A stretch of DNA of 14,338 nt from Tannerellaceae bacterium (GCA_031284275.1 JAITAD010000002.1:1-14338), one strand, 5' to 3'. Counted from the first letter of the stretch, positions 1 to 7,096 are shown. The notes: generated by a model from the letters alone, not told the origin. Program-made: numbers and translations.

Positions 1-414
1 GCCCACGGCGTTGTGTGCTTCAATAACCTTATCCCACCATGAGAGGATTTCGGCTTCGCGTTCCTTGTCAAAAGGTTGCCCTACATGGGCGCTGGTGCAT
101 TTCATCCCCAAGTCTTCGACTCGCTTGCGAAAATCAGCCGGTTCAAGGCCGTAGACTTTACCGTCTTCGTAACCGGCAGCTTCGACATGTTTGTAGCCCA
201 TCCTGGCGACGGTTTCAAGCACAGCCTGTATGCCCTCGTCTTTCACCATCTCACGGAGAGAATAAAGTTGTAGGCCGATGTATTTCTCCGTCGGAACGGC
301 TTGAACGGCCTCTTTCCCTGACTGAAGGCTACAAGAGGCCAACCATTGCGGAGCGACAGCGCTGCCTGCGAGCAACAACGAAGCCTGTCTCAGAAAGTCA
401 CGTCTGTTTTCCAT
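1..414 (-). CDS. Xylose isomerase-like TIM-barrel protein (sugar phosphate isomerase/epimerase family), Tat signal, 3' end outside window
   Basis: Reading the minus strand from the ATG at 414 gives 138 uninterrupted codons to the window edge, so this is the N-terminal part of a longer gene (family members are usually about 280-320 residues). The N-terminus has a twin-arginine signal (N-R-R-D-F-L at residues 3-8), a hydrophobic stretch to about residue 21, and a possible lipobox W-L-A-S-C with Cys28. It may therefore be exported folded and lipid-anchored in the periplasm. From about residue 43 the sequence I-G-L-Q-L-Y-S-L-R followed by M-G-Y-K-H-V-E is the first strand and helix of the AP endonuclease 2/xylose isomerase-like barrel; C-T-S-A-H-V-G near residue 115 fits the next strand. 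In Bacteroidota such Tat-exported proteins are common near sugar-degradation genes; the substrate cannot be told from this part. The neighbour upstream on the same strand is a RimP fragment, which gives no functional clue. Confidence 0.86.
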   Translation of the reverse strand, partial: MENRRDFLRQASLLLAGSAVAPQWLASCSLQSGKEAVQAVPTEKYIGLQLYSLREMVKDEGIQAVLETVARMGYKHVEAAGYEDGKVYGLEPADFRKRVEDLGMKCTSAHVGQPFDKEREAEILSWWDKVIEAHNAVG

Positions 415-542
415 AATAGTAAAAGTTTAGTATCAGATTACGGCAGCAAACTTAATCCTTTTCTTCCGCTCAGCAGAAGAAAAACTACCCCTATGGCATG
501 TATCCCTACGATAAAAAACACTAACGATACGGAGGACAACCC
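415..542 (-). other. Spacer between the RimP fragment and the TIM-barrel gene, with weak promoter-like elements and an AT-rich inverted repeat
   Basis: No coding sequence is supported here. On the minus strand a TTTG (450 to 447) is followed after 18 nt by AAACTTTT (428 to 421), a poor match to the Bacteroidota -33/-7 pair, just ahead of the ATG at 414. A perfect 8-bp inverted repeat, TTTTCTTC at 459-466 and GAAGAAAA at 476-483, is AT-rich and lacks a following U-tract, so it is a weak candidate for a terminator. Translating all three minus frames past the RimP stop gave nothing resembling the missing RimP C-terminal domain. Confidence 0.35.
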
Positions 543-770
543 CTATATGCCGGGAGAAGACACTTCGAGCGAGTAATCTTCCGGTTCAGGAGGAAATTGG
601 GTACGGATATGGCGGGTGAGGGCAACGCAGTCGTCAATAGTAATGGGACGAGGGGCAGTGAGGACGACGGTGACGCGATTGACAGGACGCACACGAACGT
701 CGGCGACCGTCATATCAGTTCCTTCAAGCCCCTGTTCGGCTATCCGGCGAAGCGCTACGGAATCTATCAT
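543..770 (-). pseudogene. rimP: Truncated ribosome maturation factor RimP (N-terminal domain only)
   Basis: RimP is needed for 30S ribosomal subunit maturation and is normally about 150-155 residues in Bacteroidales, with an alpha/beta N-terminal domain and an SH3-like C-terminal domain. This frame has 75 residues that match the N-terminal domain throughout: V-A-D-V-R-V near residues 23-28, T-I-D-D-C-V-A-L-T-R-H-I at about 44-55, and the end E-D-Y-S-L-E-V-S-S-P-G-I. It stops (TAG) exactly where the second domain should begin (usually about G-L-x-x-P-F). The start at 770 is well placed behind AGGAAGAG. The gene usually sits before nusA and infB; here the next gene on the strand is an unrelated TIM-barrel protein. 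I infer a rearrangement or partial duplication that left only the 5' half. The intact reading frame suggests either a recent event or a one-domain protein that is still made. Identity as RimP is fairly sure; whether it functions is not. Confidence 0.72.
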
Positions 771-792
771 GGTCTCTTCCTGAAAAAGGCAC

Positions 793-800
793 TATCTTTG
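793..800 (+). promoter_or_regulatory. Bacteroidota -7 promoter box for ruvA operon
   Basis: TATCTTTG matches TAnnTTTG exactly and lies 26 nt before the ruvA ATG. No clear TTTG -33 element is seen. On the opposite strand TACTTTCG (813 down to 806) matches the same box with one mismatch and would serve the RimP fragment, so two face-to-face promoters may overlap in this 56-bp gap. Confidence 0.55.
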
Positions 801-826
801 GGGGACGAAAGTAACGGAAAAACGGT

Positions 827-1423
827 ATGATAACGTACATACGGGGGGTGTTTCAAGAGATCCAACCCACAAGGATGGTAGTGGATTGCGGGGGAGTAGG
901 ATATGAGTTGCACATCTCCCTGCACACGTACAGCAAGCTGACAGGACAAGCGGAAGGATTGGTGTACGTGCATGAGATTATTCGGGATGATGCGCACTTG
1001 CTGTATGGTTTCGGAGAACAGACGGAACGGGAGTTGTTTCTGTTGCTGGTATCGGTATCAGGGGTGGGGCCGAATACGGCACGGATGATGTTGTCGTCGC
1101 TGTCGCCGGACGAGTTGGTACGGGCTATCGGGGGACAGGATGAGCGGGCGCTAAAAGGGGTGAAAGGGGTGGGACTGAAAACGGCGCAACGGATTCTGGT
1201 GGATTTGAAAGACAAGGTACAGGCGTTGGGTGGAGGAGAGATGCCGATAACGGAAGGGAAGGTTGTCGGCGAGGCGGGACGAACGGCAGAAGAAGCGGTA
1301 TCGGCATTGGTGATGTTGGGCTTCCAAAGGGGAGCAGCCCAGAAAGTTGTAGGGGAACTGGTGAAAGTATCTCCCTCGTTGGCTGTGGAAAATATCATAA
1401 AGGATGCGTTACGGAAGTTGTAG
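827..1423 (+). CDS. ruvA: Holliday junction branch migration protein RuvA
   Basis: RuvA binds four-way DNA junctions as a tetramer and loads the RuvB motor for branch migration in homologous recombination and repair. The 198-residue product has the normal family length and all three domains. The OB-fold is at about 1-64, with the typical start M-I-T-Y-I-R-G and D-D-A-H-L-L-Y-G-F at 54-62. Two helix-hairpin-helix motifs follow, S-G-V-G-P-N-T-A at 78-85 and G-V-K-G-V-G-L-K-T-A at 111-120. After an acidic/glycine linker, the RuvB-binding three-helix domain is at about 152-198 (A-L-V-M-L-G-F). The start at 827 is fixed by the conserved N-terminus. The next gene begins inside the last 20 bases, suggesting coupled translation. 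The coding strand is very G-rich, with many GGG glycine codons, unlike the genes downstream of about 6.3 kb. Confidence 0.97.
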   Translation: MITYIRGVFQEIQPTRMVVDCGGVGYELHISLHTYSKLTGQAEGLVYVHEIIRDDAHLLYGFGEQTERELFLLLVSVSGVGPNTARMMLSSLSPDELVRAIGGQDERALKGVKGVGLKTAQRILVDLKDKVQALGGGEMPITEGKVVGEAGRTAEEAVSALVMLGFQRGAAQKVVGELVKVSPSLAVENIIKDALRKL

Positions 1424-2669
1424 TTTTCTGTTCGTGATGCTCTTCCTCATCGGAGGCGTACATGCGGCGGTTGCCCAAGAGGCGTATGGGTTAGGACATT
1501 GCATCGCAACGGGATTAGAGCGAAATTACGGCTTGCGGGTTGTTCGGAACGAAGAATTGGCGGCACAAAACAACGCTACTATCGGCAATGCCGGCTATCT
1601 CCCGACGATGGAAGCAAACGGAGGCATTGAAGACGAAGGATGGGTAGAGGCGGGATTGAGTTTGAATTGGACACTGTTCGACGGCTTTGCCATACAGGCA
1701 TCCTACGCACGGCTGAAAGAACTGCGGGAAATGGGACAGCTACGGACACGGCTGGCCATAGAGGACTTCGTGGCGGAGGTGGCCGGAGCATATTACAACA
1801 GTATTCGTCAGCAGACTCGCTTCAAGAACATACGGTCGTCGTTTGAGTTGTCGAAGGAACGCCTGAGGATTGTGGAACAGCGATACCAAATAGGATCGAT
1901 GTCACGACTGGATTTGCAGCAGGCACAAGTGGATTTCAACGCCGACAGCTCATCGGTACTGTCTCAGCAGGAAATTGTGCACCGTTGCCGTACCCGACTG
2001 AACGAGCTGATGGCATTGGAAAATGTGGAAGAAAGAATCGTTCCGGCAGACTCGACGATAGAATTACGTTGTGCCTTGGGCAGCATGGAAAATCTGTGGG
2101 CAAGTACGTTGTCGGCGAATGCTACGCTGTTGTTGGCAGTGGGCAATCAACGGGTGTCGGAACTGGATTATCGGCGACTGCGGGGGAGGAACTATCCTTA
2201 CCTGAAAGCGACCGCAGGTTACGGTTACTCGGCAAAATGGGATCGGTTAAAAGGAGAGAACGTCGGCGTTGGGCTGAACTATGGGCTGACGGTAGGTATG
2301 ACACTCTTCGATGGATTGAACCGCCAACGGGAACAACGCAATGCACGGTTAGAAATAGAAAACAGTGTCTGGCGGCGCATTGACCTTGAGGTGTCGTTAC
2401 GCGCCAACCTGAGTAATCTTTGGATGGCTTATCAAAACAATCGGGACTTGTGCAACTTGGAACGTGCGAACTTGCTGGTGGCTCAGGAATACTATGCCAT
2501 AGCCATTGATCGTTACAAGTTGGGTGACTTGTCCGGCATAGAACTTCGGGAAGCACAAAACAAACTGCTGGATGCAGAAGAACGTCGGTCTATCGTAGAG
2601 TACAACACGAAATTGTGCGAGATTTCCTTGCTTCAATTGAGCGGGCGAATTATGGAGGTATGGCAATAA
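1404..2669 (+). CDS. TolC family outer membrane efflux/secretion channel
   Basis: A 421-residue protein that begins with a signal peptide (hydrophobic F-L-F-V-M-L-F-L-I-G-G-V, cleavage likely near A-V-A-Q around residue 24). It shows the two-fold internal repeat of TolC/OEP proteins: the beta-strand motif N-W-T-L-F-D-G at about 88-94 recurs as M-T-L-F-D-G at 299-304, each followed by a long helical, coiled-coil-prone stretch. The second helical part contains Y-K-L-G-D-L-S-G-I-E-L-R-E-A-Q, a very typical TolC signature. Trimers of such proteins form the outer-membrane exit duct of tripartite efflux pumps or type I secretion systems. No periplasmic adaptor or pump gene is adjacent in this window, so the partner and cargo are unknown. 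The gene starts 20 nt inside ruvA and ends 10 nt inside the acyltransferase gene, so it is probably co-transcribed and co-translated with them. Confidence 0.93.
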   Translation: MRYGSCSFLFVMLFLIGGVHAAVAQEAYGLGHCIATGLERNYGLRVVRNEELAAQNNATIGNAGYLPTMEANGGIEDEGWVEAGLSLNWTLFDGFAIQASYARLKELREMGQLRTRLAIEDFVAEVAGAYYNSIRQQTRFKNIRSSFELSKERLRIVEQRYQIGSMSRLDLQQAQVDFNADSSSVLSQQEIVHRCRTRLNELMALENVEERIVPADSTIELRCALGSMENLWASTLSANATLLLAVGNQRVSELDYRRLRGRNYPYLKATAGYGYSAKWDRLKGENVGVGLNYGLTVGMTLFDGLNRQREQRNARLEIENSVWRRIDLEVSLRANLSNLWMAYQNNRDLCNLERANLLVAQEYYAIAIDRYKLGDLSGIELREAQNKLLDAEERRSIVEYNTKLCEISLLQLSGRIMEVWQ

Positions 2670-3538
2670 GGGAAAAGGTTGCTTATGCATTGTTTTATTG
2701 TGGTGCGGTGTCGATAGCATGGCTGCCGTTGCGGGTGTTGTACGTTTTGTCGGATGGACTGTATTTCCTGATCAGATATGTGGTGCGCTATCGGCGAACC
2801 GTCGTTCGGGAAAGTCTTGCGGCGTCGTTTCCGGAAAAGACACACGAGGAGCGATTACGGATAGAGAAAGCTTTTTATCGCCATTTTGCAGACTATATCG
2901 TTGAAACAATAAAACTGGCTCGCATCGGAAAGGCGGAGGTGCAACGGCGGGCGCATCTGAACAATCCGGAGTTGGTAAACGGTTTGTTTGCGGCAGGACA
3001 CACCTGTGTCGTACTGTTGATGGTGCATTACGGGAACTGGGAGTGGTTTTCGGCATCAAAAGAACGATTCGAGGGGAAAACGTACCAGATATACCAACCT
3101 CTGCACAGCCAAGTGGTAGACCGTTTCTTCATCAAGCTACGCGAACGCTTTGGGTCGCAAGGTATGAAACGGGACCATACTTTCCGCGACATGGTACGTA
3201 TCAAGCAGGAAGGGCAACATGCGACAGTCATTTTTCTGGCCGACCAACGTCCGGCGCCGAATAACGTTCATTACCGTACATGTTTCCTCAATCGGGATAC
3301 CCCCATGCTGACAGGGCCGGAACGGATAGCGCGCAAACTGGACTTACCCGTCGTTTTTTTGGATACCCGCAGACTGAAACGGGGATATTATACGATAGAC
3401 TTCGAGTTATTGACCGACAAACCGCGCGACACACCGGAACATTGGATAACCGAACAATACGCACGGCGAGCGGAGGCTTGTATCAAACGTAATCCCGCCT
3501 ACTGGCTCTGGACGCACAAACGTTGGAAGTATGCCTGA
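2660..3538 (+). CDS. Lipid A acyltransferase, LpxL/HtrB-like (lysophospholipid acyltransferase family)
   Basis: This inner-membrane enzyme transfers a secondary acyl chain from an acyl carrier to a lipid A precursor on the cytoplasmic face. The N-terminus has a hydrophobic anchor (about residues 7-43), and the catalytic motif H-Y-G-N-W-E at 123-128 fits the HX4D/E signature (His123, Glu128). A-D-Q-R-P at 194-198 and the terminal W-L-W-T-H-K-R-W-K are also characteristic. An in-frame ATG at 2615 would add 15 residues that do not look like the family, so I chose 2660, giving 292 residues. A GGAGG at 2654-2658 is one base from that ATG, which is unusually close. The gene overlaps the tolC-like gene by 10 nt and the next gene by 8 nt. 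A seven-T run (3354-3360) lies in the coding sequence. Bacteroidales often encode an LpxL-like enzyme beside a GT2 glycosyltransferase, as here. Confidence 0.92.
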   Translation: MAIREKVAYALFYCGAVSIAWLPLRVLYVLSDGLYFLIRYVVRYRRTVVRESLAASFPEKTHEERLRIEKAFYRHFADYIVETIKLARIGKAEVQRRAHLNNPELVNGLFAAGHTCVVLLMVHYGNWEWFSASKERFEGKTYQIYQPLHSQVVDRFFIKLRERFGSQGMKRDHTFRDMVRIKQEGQHATVIFLADQRPAPNNVHYRTCFLNRDTPMLTGPERIARKLDLPVVFLDTRRLKRGYYTIDFELLTDKPRDTPEHWITEQYARRAEACIKRNPAYWLWTHKRWKYA

Positions 3539-5981
3539 ACAGGTAAGTGTCGTCATCCTGAACTGGAACGGGCAGGCTCTGTTGGAACGTTTCCTGCCGT
3601 CGGTGAGGAAACACAGTGGAAAGGCTGTGGTGATAGTGGCGGATAACGGTTCGTCCGACGGTTCGTTGGAGATGCTCCGCGACCGTTTCCCCGAGGTGAG
3701 AATAATAGCGATGGAGCGAAATTATGGGTTCGCAGAGGGGTATAATCGGGCTTTGGAGGAGGTGGATACAACGTACACGGTGCTGTTGAATAACGATGTG
3801 GAGGTGACGAATGGGTGGCTGGACACACCTCTGGCAGTGATGAACAAAGACGAACGGGTGGCGGCAGTACAACCGAAAATATTGTCGGAACGGGAACGGG
3901 GACATTTCGAGTATGCAGGAGCGGCAGGAGGATACATAGACAGGTACGGATATCCGTTCTGTCGAGGGAGGTTGTTGGGAGAGGTAGAAGAGGATACCGG
4001 ACAATACGACTCAGAGGCCGAAGTGGCTTGGGCAAGCGGGGCTTGTCTGTTTGTGCGAACAGCCACATATAAGAAAGAAGGGGGGTTAGACCAACGTTTC
4101 TTTGCCCATCAGGAAGAAATAGACTTGTGTTGGCGGCTGCGTAATCGGGGGTATCGGGTAGTTTGTACACCTCAGTCCGTTATCTACCACGTGGGAGGAG
4201 GGACGTTGCAGGCGGAAAAGCCTTACAAGACCTTCCTGAACTTTCGGAATAATCTGCTGATGCTGTACAAAAACCTGCCGGAGGAGGATTTACAAAAGGT
4301 GATGGGCGTTCGCAAGGGCTTGGATATGCTGGCAGGAATACACTATGCCCTGAGTGGCCAATGGGCAAACGCTCTGGCCGTGTGGAAAGCATGGAGAGCA
4401 TTTGGGCGTATGCGTTCAGACTACTCGGAAGTGAGGAAAGAAAACGGGAAAAGGACAACGATTCGGGATATAAGATGGAAGGGATGCCTGCTGTATCAAT
4501 ACTACGTGCGGAGGAAGAAGCGGTTTGCCGAGCTGGGGGCGGGAATGTTGGGACTTTGGCTGCTCGGTACGGGGATGGCGTGGGGACAGGAACAACTCGG
4601 ACGGGGACACTTCGAGATGGAAGCTTGGGCGGCAGGAGGGACAGGTAAGGTAACACCTTTCTGGATGGTGAGTAACCGATACGGTGTCGCACCTTTGAGG
4701 GCGAGAAATGGTTATCTGAGAGGGAAAGCCGAATATGAAGACACATGGGGGAAAAACGTGCATTGGAAAACAGGGGTGGATGTGGCAGTAACGCCTCGTG
4801 AGAAAAAAATCCACGTACAACAGGCCTATGGGGAGTTGCAGTACAGAGGTTGGGAAGTGATCGCAGGAGCGAAAGAGCGCTATATCTCGTTGTGGGATAA
4901 AGAACTTAGTTCGGGGGATATGATACAGTCGGGCAATGCACGGCCGGCGCCGGGTCTGTTCATCAGTCGCCCGCAATTTAGCAGTGTCCCATTGACCGGA
5001 GGTTGGCTGCAATGGAAAGGGGAGTTTGGCGTAAGCCTGTTTGTAGACGGCAAGTATCTGGCAGCATCCACTCCGGAAAACGCCTACTACGTTAAACATG
5101 TGCGGCGACATGACAAGTCGCTGTTTTTGCGATTAAGCGATCAACAGAAACATTTCCCTCTGTATGCTACCGCAGGGCTTCGACACACAGCACAATGGGC
5201 AGGGATTTCCACCCATCCGGAGTATGGAGGAAAGCAACCTCATTCATTCGTAGATTTCCTCCGTATCGTGATGGCACAACCGGGGGGGGATGGGGCGAGT
5301 ACTCCCGATCGGGAAAACGTGCTTGGTGCACACCACATGGCTTATGACATGCAACTGGGATACGAACAGAACGATTGGGCTGTGCAACTGTATCATCAAC
5401 ATATTGCCGGCGATAAGTCGGGAACGGAACTCAACAACGGAATAGACGGATTGTGGGGGATTCGCGGGGATTTGCCTTGCAAATGGTTACGGAAAATGGT
5501 GATAGAATATGTGACTACACGTCACCAAAGCGGACCATTTCATTTCCTCTGGTTTGACCGTGAGAAGTATCCTGCACGGGGAGGAGGGGGAGATAACTAT
5601 TACAACAATGGTGTCTACGTCAATGGCCATGCTCACTTTGGGCGAAGTGAAGGGTCGCCGTTGCTTCCCTCGCCGGAGTACAACGAAGATGGACGGCAAG
5701 GGTTTCTGAACACTCGTATCCTTGACTGGCATATCGGGTTGGAGGGAGCGTTGGCTCCGACAACCTCCTATCGCTTGCTCTGCACGCTGATGAACGGATG
5801 GGGAACCTCCGAAGAACCTTTTCTGCAAAAGAAAACGGGGCTTTCTTTCCTTCTCGAAACCAACTATACCTTCCCCCAATACCCCCTCTCTCTTATAGCT
5901 TCTCTTGCAGGTGACACCGGTGATGTCTTCGGTCTTCCCGCATATGCTGCTTCTCTTTCTCTCCGATGGATCGTGCTGTAG
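3531..5981 (+). CDS. Fused GT2 glycosyltransferase and Wzi-like capsule assembly outer-membrane barrel
   Basis: One open frame of 816 codons joins two proteins that are normally separate. Residues 1 to about 336 are a GT2 (GT-A fold) glycosyltransferase: V-S-V-V-I-L-N-W-N-G at 5-14, A-D-N-G-S-S-D-G at 37-44, metal-site motif L-N-N-D-V at 86-90, W-A-S-G-A-C at 167-172, and E-E-I-D-L-C-W-R at 195-202 with its likely catalytic acid. Residues 326-352 (R-R-K-K-R-F, then a hydrophobic run ending A-W-G-Q) look like a signal peptide. From about 355 the protein matches Bacteroidota Wzi capsule-assembly barrels: P-F-W-M-V-S-N-R-Y-G-V, N-G-Y-L-R-G, A-K-E-R at 447-450, S-G-D-M-I-Q-S-G-N-A-R-P at 461-472, and an aromatic barrel-type C-terminus. 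A cytosolic enzyme and an outer-membrane barrel cannot share one compartment, so internal initiation or processing may separate them. A single-base indel does not explain the fusion, because neither alternative frame stops near the junction. Confidence 0.9.
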   Translation: MPEQVSVVILNWNGQALLERFLPSVRKHSGKAVVIVADNGSSDGSLEMLRDRFPEVRIIAMERNYGFAEGYNRALEEVDTTYTVLLNNDVEVTNGWLDTPLAVMNKDERVAAVQPKILSERERGHFEYAGAAGGYIDRYGYPFCRGRLLGEVEEDTGQYDSEAEVAWASGACLFVRTATYKKEGGLDQRFFAHQEEIDLCWRLRNRGYRVVCTPQSVIYHVGGGTLQAEKPYKTFLNFRNNLLMLYKNLPEEDLQKVMGVRKGLDMLAGIHYALSGQWANALAVWKAWRAFGRMRSDYSEVRKENGKRTTIRDIRWKGCLLYQYYVRRKKRFAELGAGMLGLWLLGTGMAWGQEQLGRGHFEMEAWAAGGTGKVTPFWMVSNRYGVAPLRARNGYLRGKAEYEDTWGKNVHWKTGVDVAVTPREKKIHVQQAYGELQYRGWEVIAGAKERYISLWDKELSSGDMIQSGNARPAPGLFISRPQFSSVPLTGGWLQWKGEFGVSLFVDGKYLAASTPENAYYVKHVRRHDKSLFLRLSDQQKHFPLYATAGLRHTAQWAGISTHPEYGGKQPHSFVDFLRIVMAQPGGDGASTPDRENVLGAHHMAYDMQLGYEQNDWAVQLYHQHIAGDKSGTELNNGIDGLWGIRGDLPCKWLRKMVIEYVTTRHQSGPFHFLWFDREKYPARGGGGDNYYNNGVYVNGHAHFGRSEGSPLLPSPEYNEDGRQGFLNTRILDWHIGLEGALAPTTSYRLLCTLMNGWGTSEEPFLQKKTGLSFLLETNYTFPQYPLSLIASLAGDTGDVFGLPAYAASLSLRWIVL
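4506..4610 (+). other. Internal signal-peptide-like segment and possible internal translation starts for the Wzi part
   Basis: In frame with the fused gene, GTG at 4506 (codon 326) would start a classic signal peptide: a basic R-R-K-K-R-F n-region, a hydrophobic core, and a possible cleavage site before Q-E-Q near codon 353. ATG at 4545 (codon 339) is a second option but would give a very short signal lacking positive charge. A five-G run at 4535-4539 lies just upstream. Starting here would yield a free Wzi-like barrel of about 480 residues. This is inference from the sequence layout. Confidence 0.45.
5282..5289 (+). repeat. Poly-G tract of eight in the Wzi-like region
   Basis: Eight consecutive G, with four more G after one A and one T, lie at codons for P-G-G-D-G in the middle of the barrel-coding region. 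Gain or loss of one G would shift the frame and truncate the barrel. Such tracts can act as slippage sites for phase variation of surface genes, but eight is near the lower limit. Confidence 0.5.
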
Positions 5982-6015
5982 GCCTTCCCTATCGTATGAA
6001 TCTCGCTTGAACAGC

Positions 6016-6023
6016 TACCTTTG
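6016..6023 (+). promoter_or_regulatory. Bacteroidota -7 promoter box for the oxidoreductase gene
   Basis: TACCTTTG matches TAnnTTTG exactly, 38 nt before the ATG at 6062 in the 80-nt gap after the fused gene. No convincing -33 TTTG is present. It suggests that the oxidoreductase gene has its own transcription start near 6030. Confidence 0.55.
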
Positions 6024-6061
6024 TACTTCGAACGAACGGGAACAAAAGGAAAACGGAAGGT

Positions 6062-7096
6062 ATGAAACGGGATGGGAACAAAGTCCGTTTCGGAGTAATC
6101 GGGACGAACTACATAACGGGAAAGATGTTGGCCGGCGCAAGGGAAGATGAACGCTTCGTGCTGACTGCCGTCTGTTCGCGGGTACAAGAAAGGGGGGAGG
6201 CGTTCATCAAGGAACAGGGGTATTCCTTAGGAGAAAATGGAGTAGCGGTATTTACTTCGGTGGAGGAGTTGGCGGAAAGCCCGCTCGTAGATGCGGTATA
6301 CGTAGCATCACCCAACAGTTTACATGCCCGACAAAGCATCCTTTGCATGAAACGTGGGAAACATGTTCTCTGTGAGAAACCGTTAGCCTCAAATGCGGTG
6401 GAGGCAGATGCCATGATTGCCGTTGCCCTCCAATACGGCGTAACGTTGATGGAGGCCATGAAGCCTACGCTCACCCCCAACTTTCTTGCGTTGCGCGAGA
6501 ACTTGTATCGTGTCGGTAAAGTTCGCCGTTATTTTTCTTGCTATTGCCAATACTCTTCCCGTTATGACGATTTGAAGAACGGTGTTGTGCAAAACGCTTT
6601 CAATCCGTCCCTCTCCAACGGAGCCATGTCTGATATCGGCGTTTACACAGTCTATCCCATGGTCGTACTCTTCGGTCCTCCCAAACGCATGGAAGCAACC
6701 GGATTGCTCTTATCTTCGGGTACCGACGGACAAGGCGCCATAAACTTCCTCTACGACGACATGATCGCTACCGTACTCTATTCCAAGATTGCTAACTCAT
6801 CCCTCCCCACTGAGATTCAAGGGGAAGAAGGGACATTGACGCTGGATAGAATCAACATCATCAGCCACCTTACCTTTACCCCGCGCTTTGGTGGAGCTGC
6901 CGAAGAACTAAGCCTCCCCGTCGAACGGAACGAGTTCTACTACGAAGTTTCCGAGTTTATCAACCTTTTGCTTGCCGGTAAGCAGGAGTCCGCTATCAAC
7001 AGTCATGCCAATTCCCTGCATACCGTTGCCATCATTGACGAAGTACGCCGCCGATTAGGTGTTTCCTTCCCTGCCGACAGCCATCCTTGTCTGTGA
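6062..7096 (+). CDS. Gfo/Idh/MocA family NAD(P)-dependent oxidoreductase
   Basis: A 344-residue cytosolic oxidoreductase with the family's usual length. The N-terminal Rossmann fold begins V-R-F-G-V-I-G-T-N-Y-I at 8-18, in which the usual second and third dinucleotide-binding glycines are replaced by other residues. V-Y-V-A-S-P-N-S-L-H at 79-88 and the conserved C-E-K-P-L-A at 104-109 (Lys106) follow. The alpha/beta substrate domain has D-I-G-V-Y at 191-195. The stretch M-E-A-M-K-P near 130 resembles the dihydrodiol dehydrogenase/YvaA-like branch, whose substrates are sugars, inositols or diols; the real substrate is unknown. An AAGG sequence precedes the start at 6062. The first third of the gene is G-rich on the coding strand and the rest is C-rich, so the composition change in this window lies within the gene. 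It probably has its own promoter at 6016-6023. Confidence 0.93.
   Translation: MKRDGNKVRFGVIGTNYITGKMLAGAREDERFVLTAVCSRVQERGEAFIKEQGYSLGENGVAVFTSVEELAESPLVDAVYVASPNSLHARQSILCMKRGKHVLCEKPLASNAVEADAMIAVALQYGVTLMEAMKPTLTPNFLALRENLYRVGKVRRYFSCYCQYSSRYDDLKNGVVQNAFNPSLSNGAMSDIGVYTVYPMVVLFGPPKRMEATGLLLSSGTDGQGAINFLYDDMIATVLYSKIANSSLPTEIQGEEGTLTLDRINIISHLTFTPRFGGAAEELSLPVERNEFYYEVSEFINLLLAGKQESAINSHANSLHTVAIIDEVRRRLGVSFPADSHPCL

Noticed and set aside
459..483. Perfect 8-bp inverted repeat as a rho-independent terminator
   Set aside because: The stem is almost all A/T, the loop is 9 nt, and no U-run follows on either strand, so it would be a poor terminator.
853..1398. 181-codon open frame on the minus strand
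   Set aside because: It lies wholly opposite ruvA, which has all its conserved motifs; the antisense product is rich in S, T and P with no recognisable domain, a by-product of G-rich coding sequence on the other strand.
2615..2659. Upstream ATG at 2615 as the acyltransferase start
   Set aside because: The extra 15 residues overlap the end of the tolC-like gene and do not resemble the family N-terminus; the ATG at 2660 gives the expected start.
4531..4650. GT2-Wzi fusion caused by a single-base indel at the five-G run
   Set aside because: Shifting the frame at 4535-4539 leaves the GT2 open to stop codons only around 4646-4655 in either alternative frame, so an indel here would not restore a natural GT2 end. 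A lost stop codon by substitution remains possible.
4180..4746. 188-codon minus-strand frame across the GT2-Wzi junction
   Set aside because: Shadow of the fused gene. I checked it because it spans the junction, but it shows no domain, signal or start context.
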